Under the pieces are notes generated by a model. The model was not told where the DNA came from. It worked only from the letters and a program-made list of their open reading frames with translations, and did no database searches. Below, in pieces: positions 1 to 6,659 of a stretch of DNA of 13,141 bases. The translations under genes and the position numbers were made by a program. Within the stretch, counting starts at the first letter, position 1; every line of letters begins with the position of its first letter. The stretch comes from Chloroflexota bacterium (lineage in GTDB: Bacteria > Chloroflexota > Ktedonobacteria > Ktedonobacterales > Ktedonobacteraceae), in assembly GCA_005881495.1 (NCBI GenBank), contig VBHI01000088.1, positions 1-13,141 on the forward strand, in the 5' to 3' direction.

Positions 1-1212
1 CTGGTGCGGGAGCGCCAGGAGGACATTGCTGACATTGAAGCGCGCAATGCCGGCAAGCCGATTCGAGATGCCCGCGGCGAGGTCGGCCTGGTTGCGACAG
101 TACTTGAGTACTGGGGAGGAGCAGCAAACAAGATTTTCGGCGAGACCATCCCGGTACAGGATGCGGGCCTCGAAATCACACTGCGGGAACCCGTTGGCGT
201 GTGCGCCCTGATCACTCCATGGAACTTCCCTATGGTGATTGCATCCTGGAAGATTGCGCCCGCCCTGGCCTGTGGCGATACAGTTGTAGTGAAGCCCGCA
301 CAGCTTACGCCGCTTTCGGCTCTACTGCTGGCTGATATTTTGATGGAGGCGGGTCTCCCTCCCGGCGTGATCTCTGTGCTGCCCGGACCTGGTTCTGCCA
401 TCGGCAATACTTTGGTTACCCATCCCCTGGTATCGAAGGTTTCTTTCACCGGATCGACCGAAGTTGGTTCGCAGATCATGCGTCTTTGCGCCGAGAATAT
501 TACTCGCGTCTCGCTTGAGCTTGGCGGCAAAGCCGCCAATGTCGTCTTCTCCGACGCCGACCTGGAGCGCTGTATCGAGGCCTCGGTCTTCGCTGTCTTC
601 GGCAATTGCGGACAGGACTGCTGCGCCCGCTCCCGCCTGCTTGTTCAACGGTCGGTCTACGATGAGTTTGTTGAGCGCTTCGCTCAGCGCACAGCTGCGC
701 TGCACGTCGGACAGCCGCTTGACGAACAGAGCGAGGTTGGGCCTCTCATCTCGGCTGGCCAGCGCCAGCGTTCGCTCGACTACCTTGCGCTCGGTCAGAA
801 GGAAGGCGCGCAGGTGCTCATTGGAGGAACTGTTCCAGCTGATAACGAAGCAGGCTATTTTCTCGAGCCGGCTATCCTCACTCACGTCGATAACAAGATG
901 CGCGTAGCTCAGGAGGAAATCTTTGGGCCTGTCGTATGCGTCATTCCATTCGATACGGAGGAGGAAGCCATCCGGCTAGCCAATGATGTCGCCTACGGCC
1001 TGTCAGGCTCGGTGTGGACTCGGGATCTTGGCCGGGCGATCCGCGTCGCGAAGGGGATTCGCGCAGGCGTCCTTTCTGTCAACTCTAACCATAGTGTGCA
1101 TACAGAGGCCCCCTTTGGAGGCTACAAAAAGAGTGGCTTTGGGCGCGAGATGGGCATGCACGCCATCCAGCTCTATACCGAGTTAAAGAGCGTGTTCTTC
1201 TCACAAGAGTAA
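1..1212 (+). CDS. Aldehyde dehydrogenase family protein, 5' truncated by window edge (betaine-aldehyde dehydrogenase-like)
   Basis: NAD(P)-dependent oxidation of an aldehyde to its carboxylic acid in the cytoplasm. The frame is open from base 1, and family members are about 490 residues, so roughly 85 N-terminal residues lie outside the window. The GTG at base 4 is probably an internal codon. Numbering from that codon, the Rossmann-region motif ITPWNFP is near residue 70, the FTGSTEVG coenzyme loop near 148-155, the general-base Glu in LELGGK is residue 172 (base 517), and the nucleophile Cys in GQDCCARSR is residue 206 (base 619). The 34-residue Glu-Cys spacing is canonical. The C-terminal PFGGYKKSGFGRE motif is intact, so the visible part looks functional. 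The betaine-aldehyde assignment is inferred from the downstream osmoprotectant importer; an aminobutyraldehyde or other substrate is equally possible. By eye the gene is more GC-rich than the importer genes. Confidence 0.9.
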   Translation: MVRERQEDIADIEARNAGKPIRDARGEVGLVATVLEYWGGAANKIFGETIPVQDAGLEITLREPVGVCALITPWNFPMVIASWKIAPALACGDTVVVKPAQLTPLSALLLADILMEAGLPPGVISVLPGPGSAIGNTLVTHPLVSKVSFTGSTEVGSQIMRLCAENITRVSLELGGKAANVVFSDADLERCIEASVFAVFGNCGQDCCARSRLLVQRSVYDEFVERFAQRTAALHVGQPLDEQSEVGPLISAGQRQRSLDYLALGQKEGAQVLIGGTVPADNEAGYFLEPAILTHVDNKMRVAQEEIFGPVVCVIPFDTEEEAIRLANDVAYGLSGSVWTRDLGRAIRVAKGIRAGVLSVNSNHSVHTEAPFGGYKKSGFGREMGMHAIQLYTELKSVFFSQE

Positions 1213-1223
1213 GTGCCGTAATT

Positions 1224-1252
1224 TTGCAATTGTAAAGATAGTCTCATATAAT
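1224..1252 (+). promoter_or_regulatory. Possible distal sigma-70-like promoter
   Basis: TTGCAA at 1224-1229 (4 of 6 matches to TTGACA) and a perfect TATAAT at 1247-1252 are separated by 17 bp. It would start transcription about 270 bp before the ATPase gene and so give a long leader. It lies directly after the aldehyde dehydrogenase stop codon. Confidence 0.4.
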
Positions 1253-1453
1253 GGTTCTTGGTTGCGTTGCTACGTGCCAAATAGCGGAATATTACCGGTG
1301 TGGAATATTATGGGAAGAGCTCCTTGTTTCTAACCATGAAATTCTCGTGTAATCTTTTGCTAAATAGAAACAAGTAATGACGTAGTAACATGTAGATAAA
1401 ACATCAGAAGGATTGCAGTAGAGCAAGATAATGCTAATTGTGAAAGGCAAAAT

Positions 1454-1482
1454 TTATCATTGCTGTGAGGAACTCATATAAT
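1454..1482 (+). promoter_or_regulatory. Probable promoter of the osmoprotectant importer operon
   Basis: TTATCA at 1454-1459 (4 of 6 matches to TTGACA), a 17-bp spacer and a perfect TATAAT at 1477-1482. It sits about 50 bp before the ATPase start. The -10 lies in the same 10-mer, CTCATATAAT, as the distal site at 1247-1252. Confidence 0.55.
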
Positions 1483-1531
1483 CTGTATGGCATCCTGGAT
1501 ATTTTAGTCAAGATTAAGGAGTATTAGTGAT

Positions 1532-2542
1532 ATGGCAAAAATTGCTTTCCAGGCCATCACCAAGCAGTTTCCTGGCACCAATAAACCTGCTGTCAATGCC
1601 GTTACTTTCGAAGTAGCAGAAGGCACTACCTGTATGCTCGTAGGTACCTCTGGCTCTGGTAAGACAACACTGTTACGCATGGTTAATCGCCTCATAGAAC
1701 CTACCTCTGGCGAGATAATCATCGATGGTAAAAATATCCTTGAGGAAAATCCGATTTTGCTGCGCCGCCGTTTCGGTTACGTCATACAACAAGTCGGCCT
1801 TTTTCCACATATGAATATTGCAGAAAATATTCGTGTGACCGCCGAGATTGCAGGTGGTTGGTCGAAAGAGCAGCTAGCTGAGCGTGTCGACGAACTTCTC
1901 GAACTGGTTGGCTTGCCACCAGCAGAGTATCGCAAGCGTTTTCCACGTCAACTCTCGGGTGGACAACAGCAGCGCGTAGGATTAGCACGTGCGCTCGCAA
2001 TAGATCCCGCGATCCTCTTAATGGATGAACCCTTTGGCGCTCTCGATGCTATCACCCGCGCTCGGATGCAAGACGAACTGTTGCGTGTCCAAAGTGACGT
2101 ACACAAAACCATTCTCTTCGTCTCGCATGACATCGAAGAGGCATTTAAGCTTGGTGATATGATTGCTGTACTGCATGAGGGCCAATTGATGCAGCTTGGC
2201 ACTCCAGTCGAACTGCTCGCAAAGCCGAGCAACGAATATGTGCGTAAGCTGGTAGGGGCCGATAACATACTGCGACAGCTTCAGTATTTACCCGTTACTG
2301 ATGCGCTGGATGGAAAGCCAGAGGCGGTGTCTTCGGCACATTGGGGAGATATTCCAACGATCTTTTCTGATTCTACGTTGCTCGAAGCCATGTTGAAACT
2401 CCTCGAAACCAATGCCCCCGCCCTCGCTGTACAGGCCAAAGATACCCAAGAATCTCTCGGATATATTACCCTCGCAAGCATCAATCATGAGATAACCAGG
2501 ACACGGAGTAACGAATCCAACCCTGAGTGGACAAGAATATAA
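1532..2542 (+). CDS. Glycine betaine/choline-type (OpuCA/ProV-like) ABC transporter ATP-binding protein
   Basis: ATPase subunit that powers uptake of a quaternary-amine osmoprotectant from the cytoplasmic face of the membrane. The 336 residues show all ABC motifs: Walker A GTSGSGKT at 38-45, Q-loop around Gln 86-87, signature LSGGQ at 141-145, Walker B ILLMDEP at 161-167, D-loop near 170-172 and H-loop His199. The QQVGLFPHMN stretch after the Q-loop is typical of the OpuCA/ProV group. Beyond about residue 265 there is a C-terminal tail (about 270-325) resembling a single, degenerate CBS-like repeat; in related transporters CBS domains sense ionic strength. AAGGAG at 1516-1521 precedes the ATG by 10 bases and supports the start. 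It is the first gene of a four-gene operon and is followed after 37 bp by a permease. The exact substrate cannot be read from the sequence. Confidence 0.93.
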   Translation: MAKIAFQAITKQFPGTNKPAVNAVTFEVAEGTTCMLVGTSGSGKTTLLRMVNRLIEPTSGEIIIDGKNILEENPILLRRRFGYVIQQVGLFPHMNIAENIRVTAEIAGGWSKEQLAERVDELLELVGLPPAEYRKRFPRQLSGGQQQRVGLARALAIDPAILLMDEPFGALDAITRARMQDELLRVQSDVHKTILFVSHDIEEAFKLGDMIAVLHEGQLMQLGTPVELLAKPSNEYVRKLVGADNILRQLQYLPVTDALDGKPEAVSSAHWGDIPTIFSDSTLLEAMLKLLETNAPALAVQAKDTQESLGYITLASINHEITRTRSNESNPEWTRI

Positions 2543-2579
2543 GTCAACGTGCGATGAGTACGTCTATTGAGGGAATTTC

Positions 2580-3236
2580 ATGCAATATATACTGCAGCCC
2601 TACAATTATGATCTGAGCGATCCAGGCAGTATTCCTAACCTGTTCTTACAATCTCTGGCGTTAGTTGGTACTGCTATGTTAATTTCGATCATCATAGCCA
2701 TTCCAATAGGGTTACTGGTGGCTCGCTATAAACGACTCTACCTCCCGATCATCACAGTTTCAGGTTTGTTATACACCATCCCTAGCATTGCGGCATTTGT
2801 TTTGCTCATCCCTATTACTGGATTTTCCGCTGCAACAGCTTTTATTCCGCTGGTTCTCTACAACATGCTTGTATTGATCCGTAACACCGCGGCAGCCGTA
2901 AATGGTATTGATCCTTTGCTAATTGAAGTGGGCCGGGCAATGGGGATGAAACGTCACCAGGTACTGTTTCGCGTTACTCTGCCTTTAGCGCTACCCGTCA
3001 TTGTCGCAGGTATTCGTATTGCAACGGTGACAACGATCGGTATATCGTCTTTAGCTGCACTGGTAGGGCAGGGGGGATTAGGAGAGCTGATTTTTCAGAA
3101 TATCGTGAGTGGTGATTACAATGCAGTCGTAGCAGGAGCAATATTGATAGCTTTCTTCGCTGTCGCGGCTGATCTTTTGCTGTTGGCCTTACAAACCGGA
3201 CTTAACCGGGGACGTGGCGCTCTGTCGGTTGCATAG
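2580..3236 (+). CDS. Osmoprotectant ABC transporter permease 1 (OpuCB/ProW-like)
   Basis: Inner-membrane channel subunit of the importer. The 218-residue protein has about five to six hydrophobic segments (roughly residues 26-48, 55-78, 83-102, 137-160 and 183-205). The EAA-like cytoplasmic loop is visible as EVGRAMGMKRHQ at about 116-127, followed by LPLALPVIVAGI. This is the coupling loop that contacts the ATPase in binding-protein-dependent importers. Length and motif match the short OpuCB/OpuCD or OsmW/OsmY type rather than the longer ProW. A GAGGGA Shine-Dalgarno at about 2569-2574 precedes the ATG. It lies 37 bp after the ATPase gene and 19 bp before the second permease gene, so cotranscription is likely. 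Confidence 0.92.
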   Translation: MQYILQPYNYDLSDPGSIPNLFLQSLALVGTAMLISIIIAIPIGLLVARYKRLYLPIITVSGLLYTIPSIAAFVLLIPITGFSAATAFIPLVLYNMLVLIRNTAAAVNGIDPLLIEVGRAMGMKRHQVLFRVTLPLALPVIVAGIRIATVTTIGISSLAALVGQGGLGELIFQNIVSGDYNAVVAGAILIAFFAVAADLLLLALQTGLNRGRGALSVA

Positions 3237-3255
3237 AAGGGAGATTCTGGATTAG

Positions 3256-3918
3256 ATGCAATATTTCAACTATATCTTGGACCCTGGTAACGACTTTCTG
3301 GGACATACCATCGATTACCTTAAGATCTGTGGCTTTTCTATTCTTGTGGCAATTATTATCGGAGTTATCCTGGGTGCACTCGTCTCGCGCAATGCATTCC
3401 TGGCCTTTCTTGCAATAAATGCGAGTGGCCTGTTGCGTGCAATTCCCATCATCGCCGTTCTCATATTGTTTGTCCCTTTCTTTGGCATCGGCTTTGAACC
3501 CGCCGTTATCGCCTTGATTGTGATAGGCATCCCGCCAATCTTGCTCAATACCTATACAGGAATTCGCGGAATCGATCCAGCTACGATTGAGGCAGCAAAG
3601 GGAATGGGGATGACGACCGTGCAGATCGCCACCCGGATACAAGCTCCACTCGTCACACCACTTGTCGCGGCCGGCATCCGTACCTCGGCGGTGCAGATCA
3701 TCGCAACCGCAACTCTGGCCGCGTTTATTGGTGCAGGGGGCTACGGAGACTACATTGTAGATGGTTTCAATGTCTTCAATTATACAGAACTCACCGTTGG
3801 GGCAGTCTCCGTAGCTATTTTGGCAATGTCAGTAGAAGTGTTTATGAGTTGGTTACAGCGTGTCCTGACTCCTGAAGGCCTTAAAGTGCAGGAACAGGTA
3901 GCAATAGCCAAAACATAG
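3256..3918 (+). CDS. Osmoprotectant ABC transporter permease 2 (OpuCD/OsmY-like)
   Basis: Second transmembrane subunit, expected to pair with permease 1 as a heterodimer. It has 220 residues with hydrophobic segments at about 22-44, 48-74, 80-98, 133-160 and 180-200. The EAA-like loop reads IEAAKGMGMTTVQ at about 111-123, closer to the classical consensus than that of permease 1. The first residues (MQY, then an aromatic/LDP stretch) resemble the start of permease 1, consistent with an old duplication. AAGGGAG at 3237-3243 gives the ribosome binding site, 12 bases before the ATG. Its stop codon overlaps the left edge of the large hairpin at 3918-3985. Transport of betaine, choline, carnitine or proline betaine are all possible. 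Confidence 0.92.
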   Translation: MQYFNYILDPGNDFLGHTIDYLKICGFSILVAIIIGVILGALVSRNAFLAFLAINASGLLRAIPIIAVLILFVPFFGIGFEPAVIALIVIGIPPILLNTYTGIRGIDPATIEAAKGMGMTTVQIATRIQAPLVTPLVAAGIRTSAVQIIATATLAAFIGAGGYGDYIVDGFNVFNYTELTVGAVSVAILAMSVEVFMSWLQRVLTPEGLKVQEQVAIAKT

Positions 3919-3995
3919 CCTTGAAAGCCATCCTGCCAACGCCGCTTACTCGCGGCAAGGCTTCGGGTCAGGCAGGATGCAAGGCAATATACAAC
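3917..3995. repeat. Intergenic hairpin repeat, copy A
   Basis: Shares with the region 9804-9894 the boxes AGCCTTGAAA, TGCCAACG (offset 17 in both) and GTCAGG (offset 50 in both), then AATATACAAC at the right end (offset 69 here, 81 there). The bases between the boxes differ, and each copy can fold internally. No transposase or target duplication is seen. I do not recognise the family. Confidence 0.45.
3918..3985 (+). terminator. Large stem-loop between permease 2 and the binding-protein gene (attenuator or mRNA-stability hairpin)
   Basis: Nested inverted repeats: GCCTTG (3918-3923) with CAAGGC (3980-3985), CATCCTGCC (3929-3937) with GGCAGGATG (3971-3979), and an inner GCCGC (3941-3945) with GCGGC (3952-3956). 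There is no downstream U-run, so it is not a classical terminator. Such hairpins often protect upstream mRNA or raise the ratio of binding protein to permease. Terminator is the nearest category only. Confidence 0.55.
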
Positions 3996-3998
3996 TTC

Positions 3999-4018
3999 GT
4001 GCAGTATCGTGTCTGCAC
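3999..4018 (+). promoter_or_regulatory. Small inverted repeat in the binding-protein leader
   Basis: GTGCAG (3999-4004) pairs with CTGCAC (4013-4018) around an 8-nt loop, about 40 bp before the lipoprotein start codon. It could be a second leader hairpin or an operator half-site pair; function is unknown. Confidence 0.3.
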
Positions 4019-4056
4019 CTATTTCATTGGTTCGTTTGAAGTTTTAGGAGGTTAAA

Positions 4057-5016
4057 ATGACTTTTCACAAGCATTCATTAGGAGCGAAGTTCTTATTACT
4101 GTTCGCTCTTATCCCCATGCTCATCTTGGCAGCATGTGGTGGTTCCTCTGCAAGTCCTCCCACTAGCAGCGGTACATCTACGCCAACAAAAGTGCCGATA
4201 ATAGTTGGGAGCAAACTCGATCCCGAAGCCCAGCTGCTTGGTGAGATGTATGTCTTGCTGCTTCAGAAGGCTGGCTACACAGTTACCCCAAAATTAGCTC
4301 TAGGACAGACCCCTGTCGTGTTTAATGCACTCAAGAGCAACGCAATTGATCTCTATCCAGAGTTTACTGGGACAGGGCTGAATATACTAGGAGTTAAATC
4401 AGCGTTCAATCCACAACAAGATTATCAGACTGTCAAGAACGGCTTCGAGCAACAGTATCACATTACATGGCTCGATCAAGCGCCTTTGAATGATGGTTAC
4501 GCCCTCTGTACTTCAAAGGCAGAATCTCAGAAGTTGGGGGTCACCACCCTTTCGCAACTGGCTCCTAAGGTACCGCAGTTGACGCTGGCAACACAGAGTG
4601 ATGGCGTTACCTTCTTTGATAATTTAGAGACAATTTACGGATTCAAAACAGCCAGTTTCAAATCAGTCAAGAAGGTTGACTATTCAATCGGTTTCACCGC
4701 CGTGAAGAGTGGGGCAGCAAATGTTACCGAGTGCTACACAACTGATGGTTCGGTTATAACGCAAGGCTTTATCTTCCTCGATGATGATAAGCATGGGTTT
4801 ACAGAATTCCATCCTGCGCCTATTGTACGTGACACTATACTACAGAGCGACCCTGGCATCGCGACTGCCCTCAATCCGCTGGCACAGTATCTGACTACTG
4901 AGGTGAGCATTAATTTACAGCAGCAGGTAGCAACGAAAAAAGCCAGCGGGACGCCTGTTAGCCAGGCAGTCAAAGAGGTCGCAACATCTTTCTTGCAGGG
5001 TAAAGGGTTGCTGTAG
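4057..5016 (+). CDS. Osmoprotectant-binding lipoprotein (OpuCC/OsmX-like)
   Basis: Extracytoplasmic substrate-binding protein that hands the osmoprotectant to the two permeases. It has 319 residues. The N-terminus has a Lys-containing start, a hydrophobic core at about 11-25 and a lipobox LAAC with Cys27, so the mature protein should be lipid-anchored outside the membrane. A Gly/Ser/Thr/Pro-rich linker follows at about 28-46. The mature part begins VGSKLDPEAQLLGEMY and contains AIDLYPEFTGTG, both hallmarks of the OpuAC/OsmX binding-protein family. AGGAGG at 4046-4051, six bases before the ATG, is an excellent ribosome binding site and the strongest in the operon, fitting the excess of binding protein over permease usual for such systems. 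The 138-bp gap with hairpins is the longest spacer in the operon. Ligand residues were not assigned, so betaine versus choline or carnitine remains open. Confidence 0.92.
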   Translation: MTFHKHSLGAKFLLLFALIPMLILAACGGSSASPPTSSGTSTPTKVPIIVGSKLDPEAQLLGEMYVLLLQKAGYTVTPKLALGQTPVVFNALKSNAIDLYPEFTGTGLNILGVKSAFNPQQDYQTVKNGFEQQYHITWLDQAPLNDGYALCTSKAESQKLGVTTLSQLAPKVPQLTLATQSDGVTFFDNLETIYGFKTASFKSVKKVDYSIGFTAVKSGAANVTECYTTDGSVITQGFIFLDDDKHGFTEFHPAPIVRDTILQSDPGIATALNPLAQYLTTEVSINLQQQVATKKASGTPVSQAVKEVATSFLQGKGLL

Positions 5017-5104
5017 CTGTATATACATCTGGCTTCCTCAAGAGGCTTCTCTGGTTGCCAATAACTGAAGGCCTTGTTGGTATGTAAATGCGTTTCTAGC
5101 AACA

Positions 5105-5130
5105 AAGGAGCGGAGCTTGCCCCGCTCCTT
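5105..5130. terminator. Bidirectional terminator between convergent genes
   Basis: AAGGAGCGG (5105-5113) pairs perfectly with CCGCTCCTT (5122-5130) around an 8-nt loop. Read on the - strand it is followed by TTTGTTG, so it best suits the Grx-TrxR gene; on the + strand it follows the importer operon with only a weak T-rich tail. Confidence 0.7.
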
Positions 5131-5170
5131 CTATGTATAATGGAGAGTGCGGATTTATCCAGCACGTCCC

Positions 5171-6400
5171 TCAGTTCGATGCTGTTCCAACCAATGCTTT
5201 CTCCATAGTATGCGCATCATGACCTCGCAGGTGTTCGCGGATAGCAAGGGCGGCGGCGGCGCCCTCACCAGCGGCGCTTACCAGTTGCTTCGTGCTGCCT
5301 GAGCGCACATCGCCTGCCGCAAAGATACCCTCTGTGCTCGTCTGGAAATCAATGCCCGTCATGATAAATCCTTGAGCATCCACTTTCGCGATATCCTTGA
5401 AGGGTTTACTGTTTGGCGAAAGACCAACGAAGACAAAGACACCCGCAGGATGCATTTCCTCTGTCTCAACCGTTTCAGTGTTCTTGACCACTATTGTATC
5501 CATACGGTTGTTTTTTCCCTTGAACTCCGCCACAACGGTATTGAAACGGATCTCCATTCCTGCTGAGTCATTGGCTTTATCGACGGCAACTTTGCTAGCG
5601 GTCAGTTCCGAGCCGCGCACCAGGATGGTTACCTTTGGACTGAAGCGTGTCAGGAAGGCTGCCTCTTCAACGGCGCTGTTGCCGCCCCCGATGACTACCA
5701 CCTCGCGCCCTTTATAGAATGGGCCGTCGCAGGTCGCGCAGAAATGGACGCCGGCACCGATAAAATCTTCTTCGCCCGGTACCCTAAGGCGTTTGTAGGT
5801 AGAGCCAGTAGCGATTAAAACCGCGTTGCTGCGATAGCCATGCCCAGAGTCTGTCTCAACATAGTGGGCATCCTCGTCATTGCCAACACGCACAACGTTC
5901 TGAGCTGAGAGCAGTTCGACGCCAAAGCGTTTAGCCTGGTCGATAATACGCTCAGCGAACTCGCTGCCAGTCACTCCTTCGGGGAACCCCGGATAGTTAT
6001 CCAGGCGCTCGGTAATTCCGGCCTGACCGCCCAATCCGCTGCGCTCAATAACCAGCACATCAAAGCCGTCACGGGCAGCATAAATAGCAGCAGTGAGAGC
6101 AGTTGGGCCACCGCCGACGACGATGAGATCATAAAACTCACATTTCGCTTTGGCCTCCAGACCGAGTTTGGCAGCCAGCTCCGCGTTCGAAGGCTCGATC
6201 AGGATTGAGCCGTCCTCGAAATCAATGGTTGGAATAGACATACCTCCGTTCTGTACCTTTTGCACGTAGGCCTGCCCCTCTGCATCTTCTTCGATATTGA
6301 TAAAATCGTAGTGGACGCGCTGCTCTCCTAAGAATTTTTTGCTGCGCTTGCAATCGCTACACCAGTTGGTGCCGTAAAGTTTAATATTGGTATGAGTCAT
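5171..6400 (-). CDS. Thioredoxin reductase with N-terminal glutaredoxin-like domain
   Basis: Cytoplasmic FAD/NADPH dithiol oxidoreductase. Residues 1-80 form a glutaredoxin-like fold with active-site WCSDC (Cys14, Cys17) and the cis-Pro motif SIPT at about 55-58. From about residue 90 there is a complete low-molecular-weight thioredoxin reductase: FAD-binding GGGPTALTAA at 96-105, redox-active CATC (Cys221, Cys224), NADPH-binding GGGNSAVEEA at 238-247 and the C-terminal FAD motif AAGDVR at 361-366. The total of 409 fits about 85 plus 315. The fusion implies that electrons pass from NADPH through FAD and the CATC pair to the attached CxxC domain or to a soluble partner. An AAAGGG-like ribosome binding site lies upstream at 6408-6413. 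The gene stands alone, with the repeat-rich region 6457-6614 before it. Mycoredoxin/bacillithiol-type or alkyl hydroperoxide reductase partners are possible but not shown. Confidence 0.93.
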   Translation of the reverse strand: MTHTNIKLYGTNWCSDCKRSKKFLGEQRVHYDFINIEEDAEGQAYVQKVQNGGMSIPTIDFEDGSILIEPSNAELAAKLGLEAKAKCEFYDLIVVGGGPTALTAAIYAARDGFDVLVIERSGLGGQAGITERLDNYPGFPEGVTGSEFAERIIDQAKRFGVELLSAQNVVRVGNDEDAHYVETDSGHGYRSNAVLIATGSTYKRLRVPGEEDFIGAGVHFCATCDGPFYKGREVVVIGGGNSAVEEAAFLTRFSPKVTILVRGSELTASKVAVDKANDSAGMEIRFNTVVAEFKGKNNRMDTIVVKNTETVETEEMHPAGVFVFVGLSPNSKPFKDIAKVDAQGFIMTGIDFQTSTEGIFAAGDVRSGSTKQLVSAAGEGAAAALAIREHLRGHDAHTMEKALVGTASN

Positions 6401-6456
6401 AGGATTACCCTTTCGTCCTTTGCTATCTCATCCCCGAATGCGGTGAATCATCTTTC

Positions 6457-6474
6457 TGATACAGTATAGTATCA
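6457..6474 (-). promoter_or_regulatory. Palindrome TGATAC-N6-GTATCA in the Grx-TrxR upstream region
   Basis: Perfect 6-bp arms at 6457-6462 and 6469-6474 surround AGTATA. On the - strand the centre reads TATACT, a good -10 element about 57 bp before the start codon, although no convincing -35 was found. The arm TGATAC recurs in the nearby 9-bp repeats, so this could be a repressor operator over the promoter. Confidence 0.4.
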
Positions 6475-6519
6475 CTCGCATAGAATAATGTTACAGATCA
6501 GGTCACCTTCTGAGTGTAT

Positions 6520-6614
6520 GATACACCTGATACACCTGATACTCTGAAACAGTGAGCCATATCGACTCAAACTTGCCTGATACACCTGATACTCTTGATA
6601 CTCTTGATACTCTT
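6520..6614. repeat. Two clusters of 9-bp GATAC repeats
   Basis: Units GATACACCT at 6520-6528 and 6529-6537 with GATACTCTG at 6538-6546, then GATACACCT at 6579-6587 and GATACTCTT at 6588-6596, 6597-6605 and 6606-6614. Seven units follow the pattern GATAC-W-C-Y-K, the two clusters separated by 32 bp of unrelated sequence. The first unit is also half of GTGTAT-G-ATACAC (6514-6526). The region lies between two same-strand genes and is too short-spaced to be CRISPR. Confidence 0.75.
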
Positions 6615-6627
6615 TTTCAGAAAAAGA
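6611..6627 (-). terminator. Weak AT-rich hairpin downstream of the molybdoenzyme gene
   Basis: TCTTTTT (6611-6617) can pair with AAAAAGA (6621-6627) over a 3-nt loop, about 33 bp beyond the molybdoenzyme stop on the - strand. The - strand reading places a T-run in the distal arm. The stem is A/T-rich, so termination would be weak. Confidence 0.3.
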
Positions 6628-6659
6628 CCGCTAGCTCACATACAGGCTAAACCCTTTCC

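Larger units (their letters stand above)
1213..1531. other. 319-bp AT-rich intergenic spacer before the importer operon
   Basis: No credible gene is seen. The spacer holds two promoter-like sites sharing the 10-mer CTCATATAAT, at 1243-1252 and 1473-1482. It also has a direct repeat GGAATATTA at 1286-1294 and 1302-1310 (16-bp period), and a perfect 10-bp inverted repeat, CTTGTTTCTA at 1323-1332 with TAGAAACAAG at 1365-1374. No strong terminator follows the aldehyde dehydrogenase. Confidence 0.6.

Noticed and set aside
322..885. 187-codon open frame on the - strand inside the aldehyde dehydrogenase gene
   Set aside because: It is antisense to a conserved coding region with intact catalytic motifs and shows no recognisable domain; it is a by-product of GC-rich codon usage.
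3202..3642. 146-codon - strand open frame inside permease 2
   Set aside because: It is antisense to a conserved ABC permease; the hydrophilic Asn/Asp-rich product is typical of a reverse-strand shadow of membrane-protein codons.
3917..3995. The hairpin repeat as an insertion sequence remnant or integron-type site
   Set aside because: There are no flanking target duplications, no transposase or integrase fragments, and the arms differ between the two copies.
6520..6614. Repeat cluster considered as a CRISPR array
   Set aside because: Units are only 9 bp, directly tandem, without unique spacers of about 30 bp, and no cas gene is nearby.
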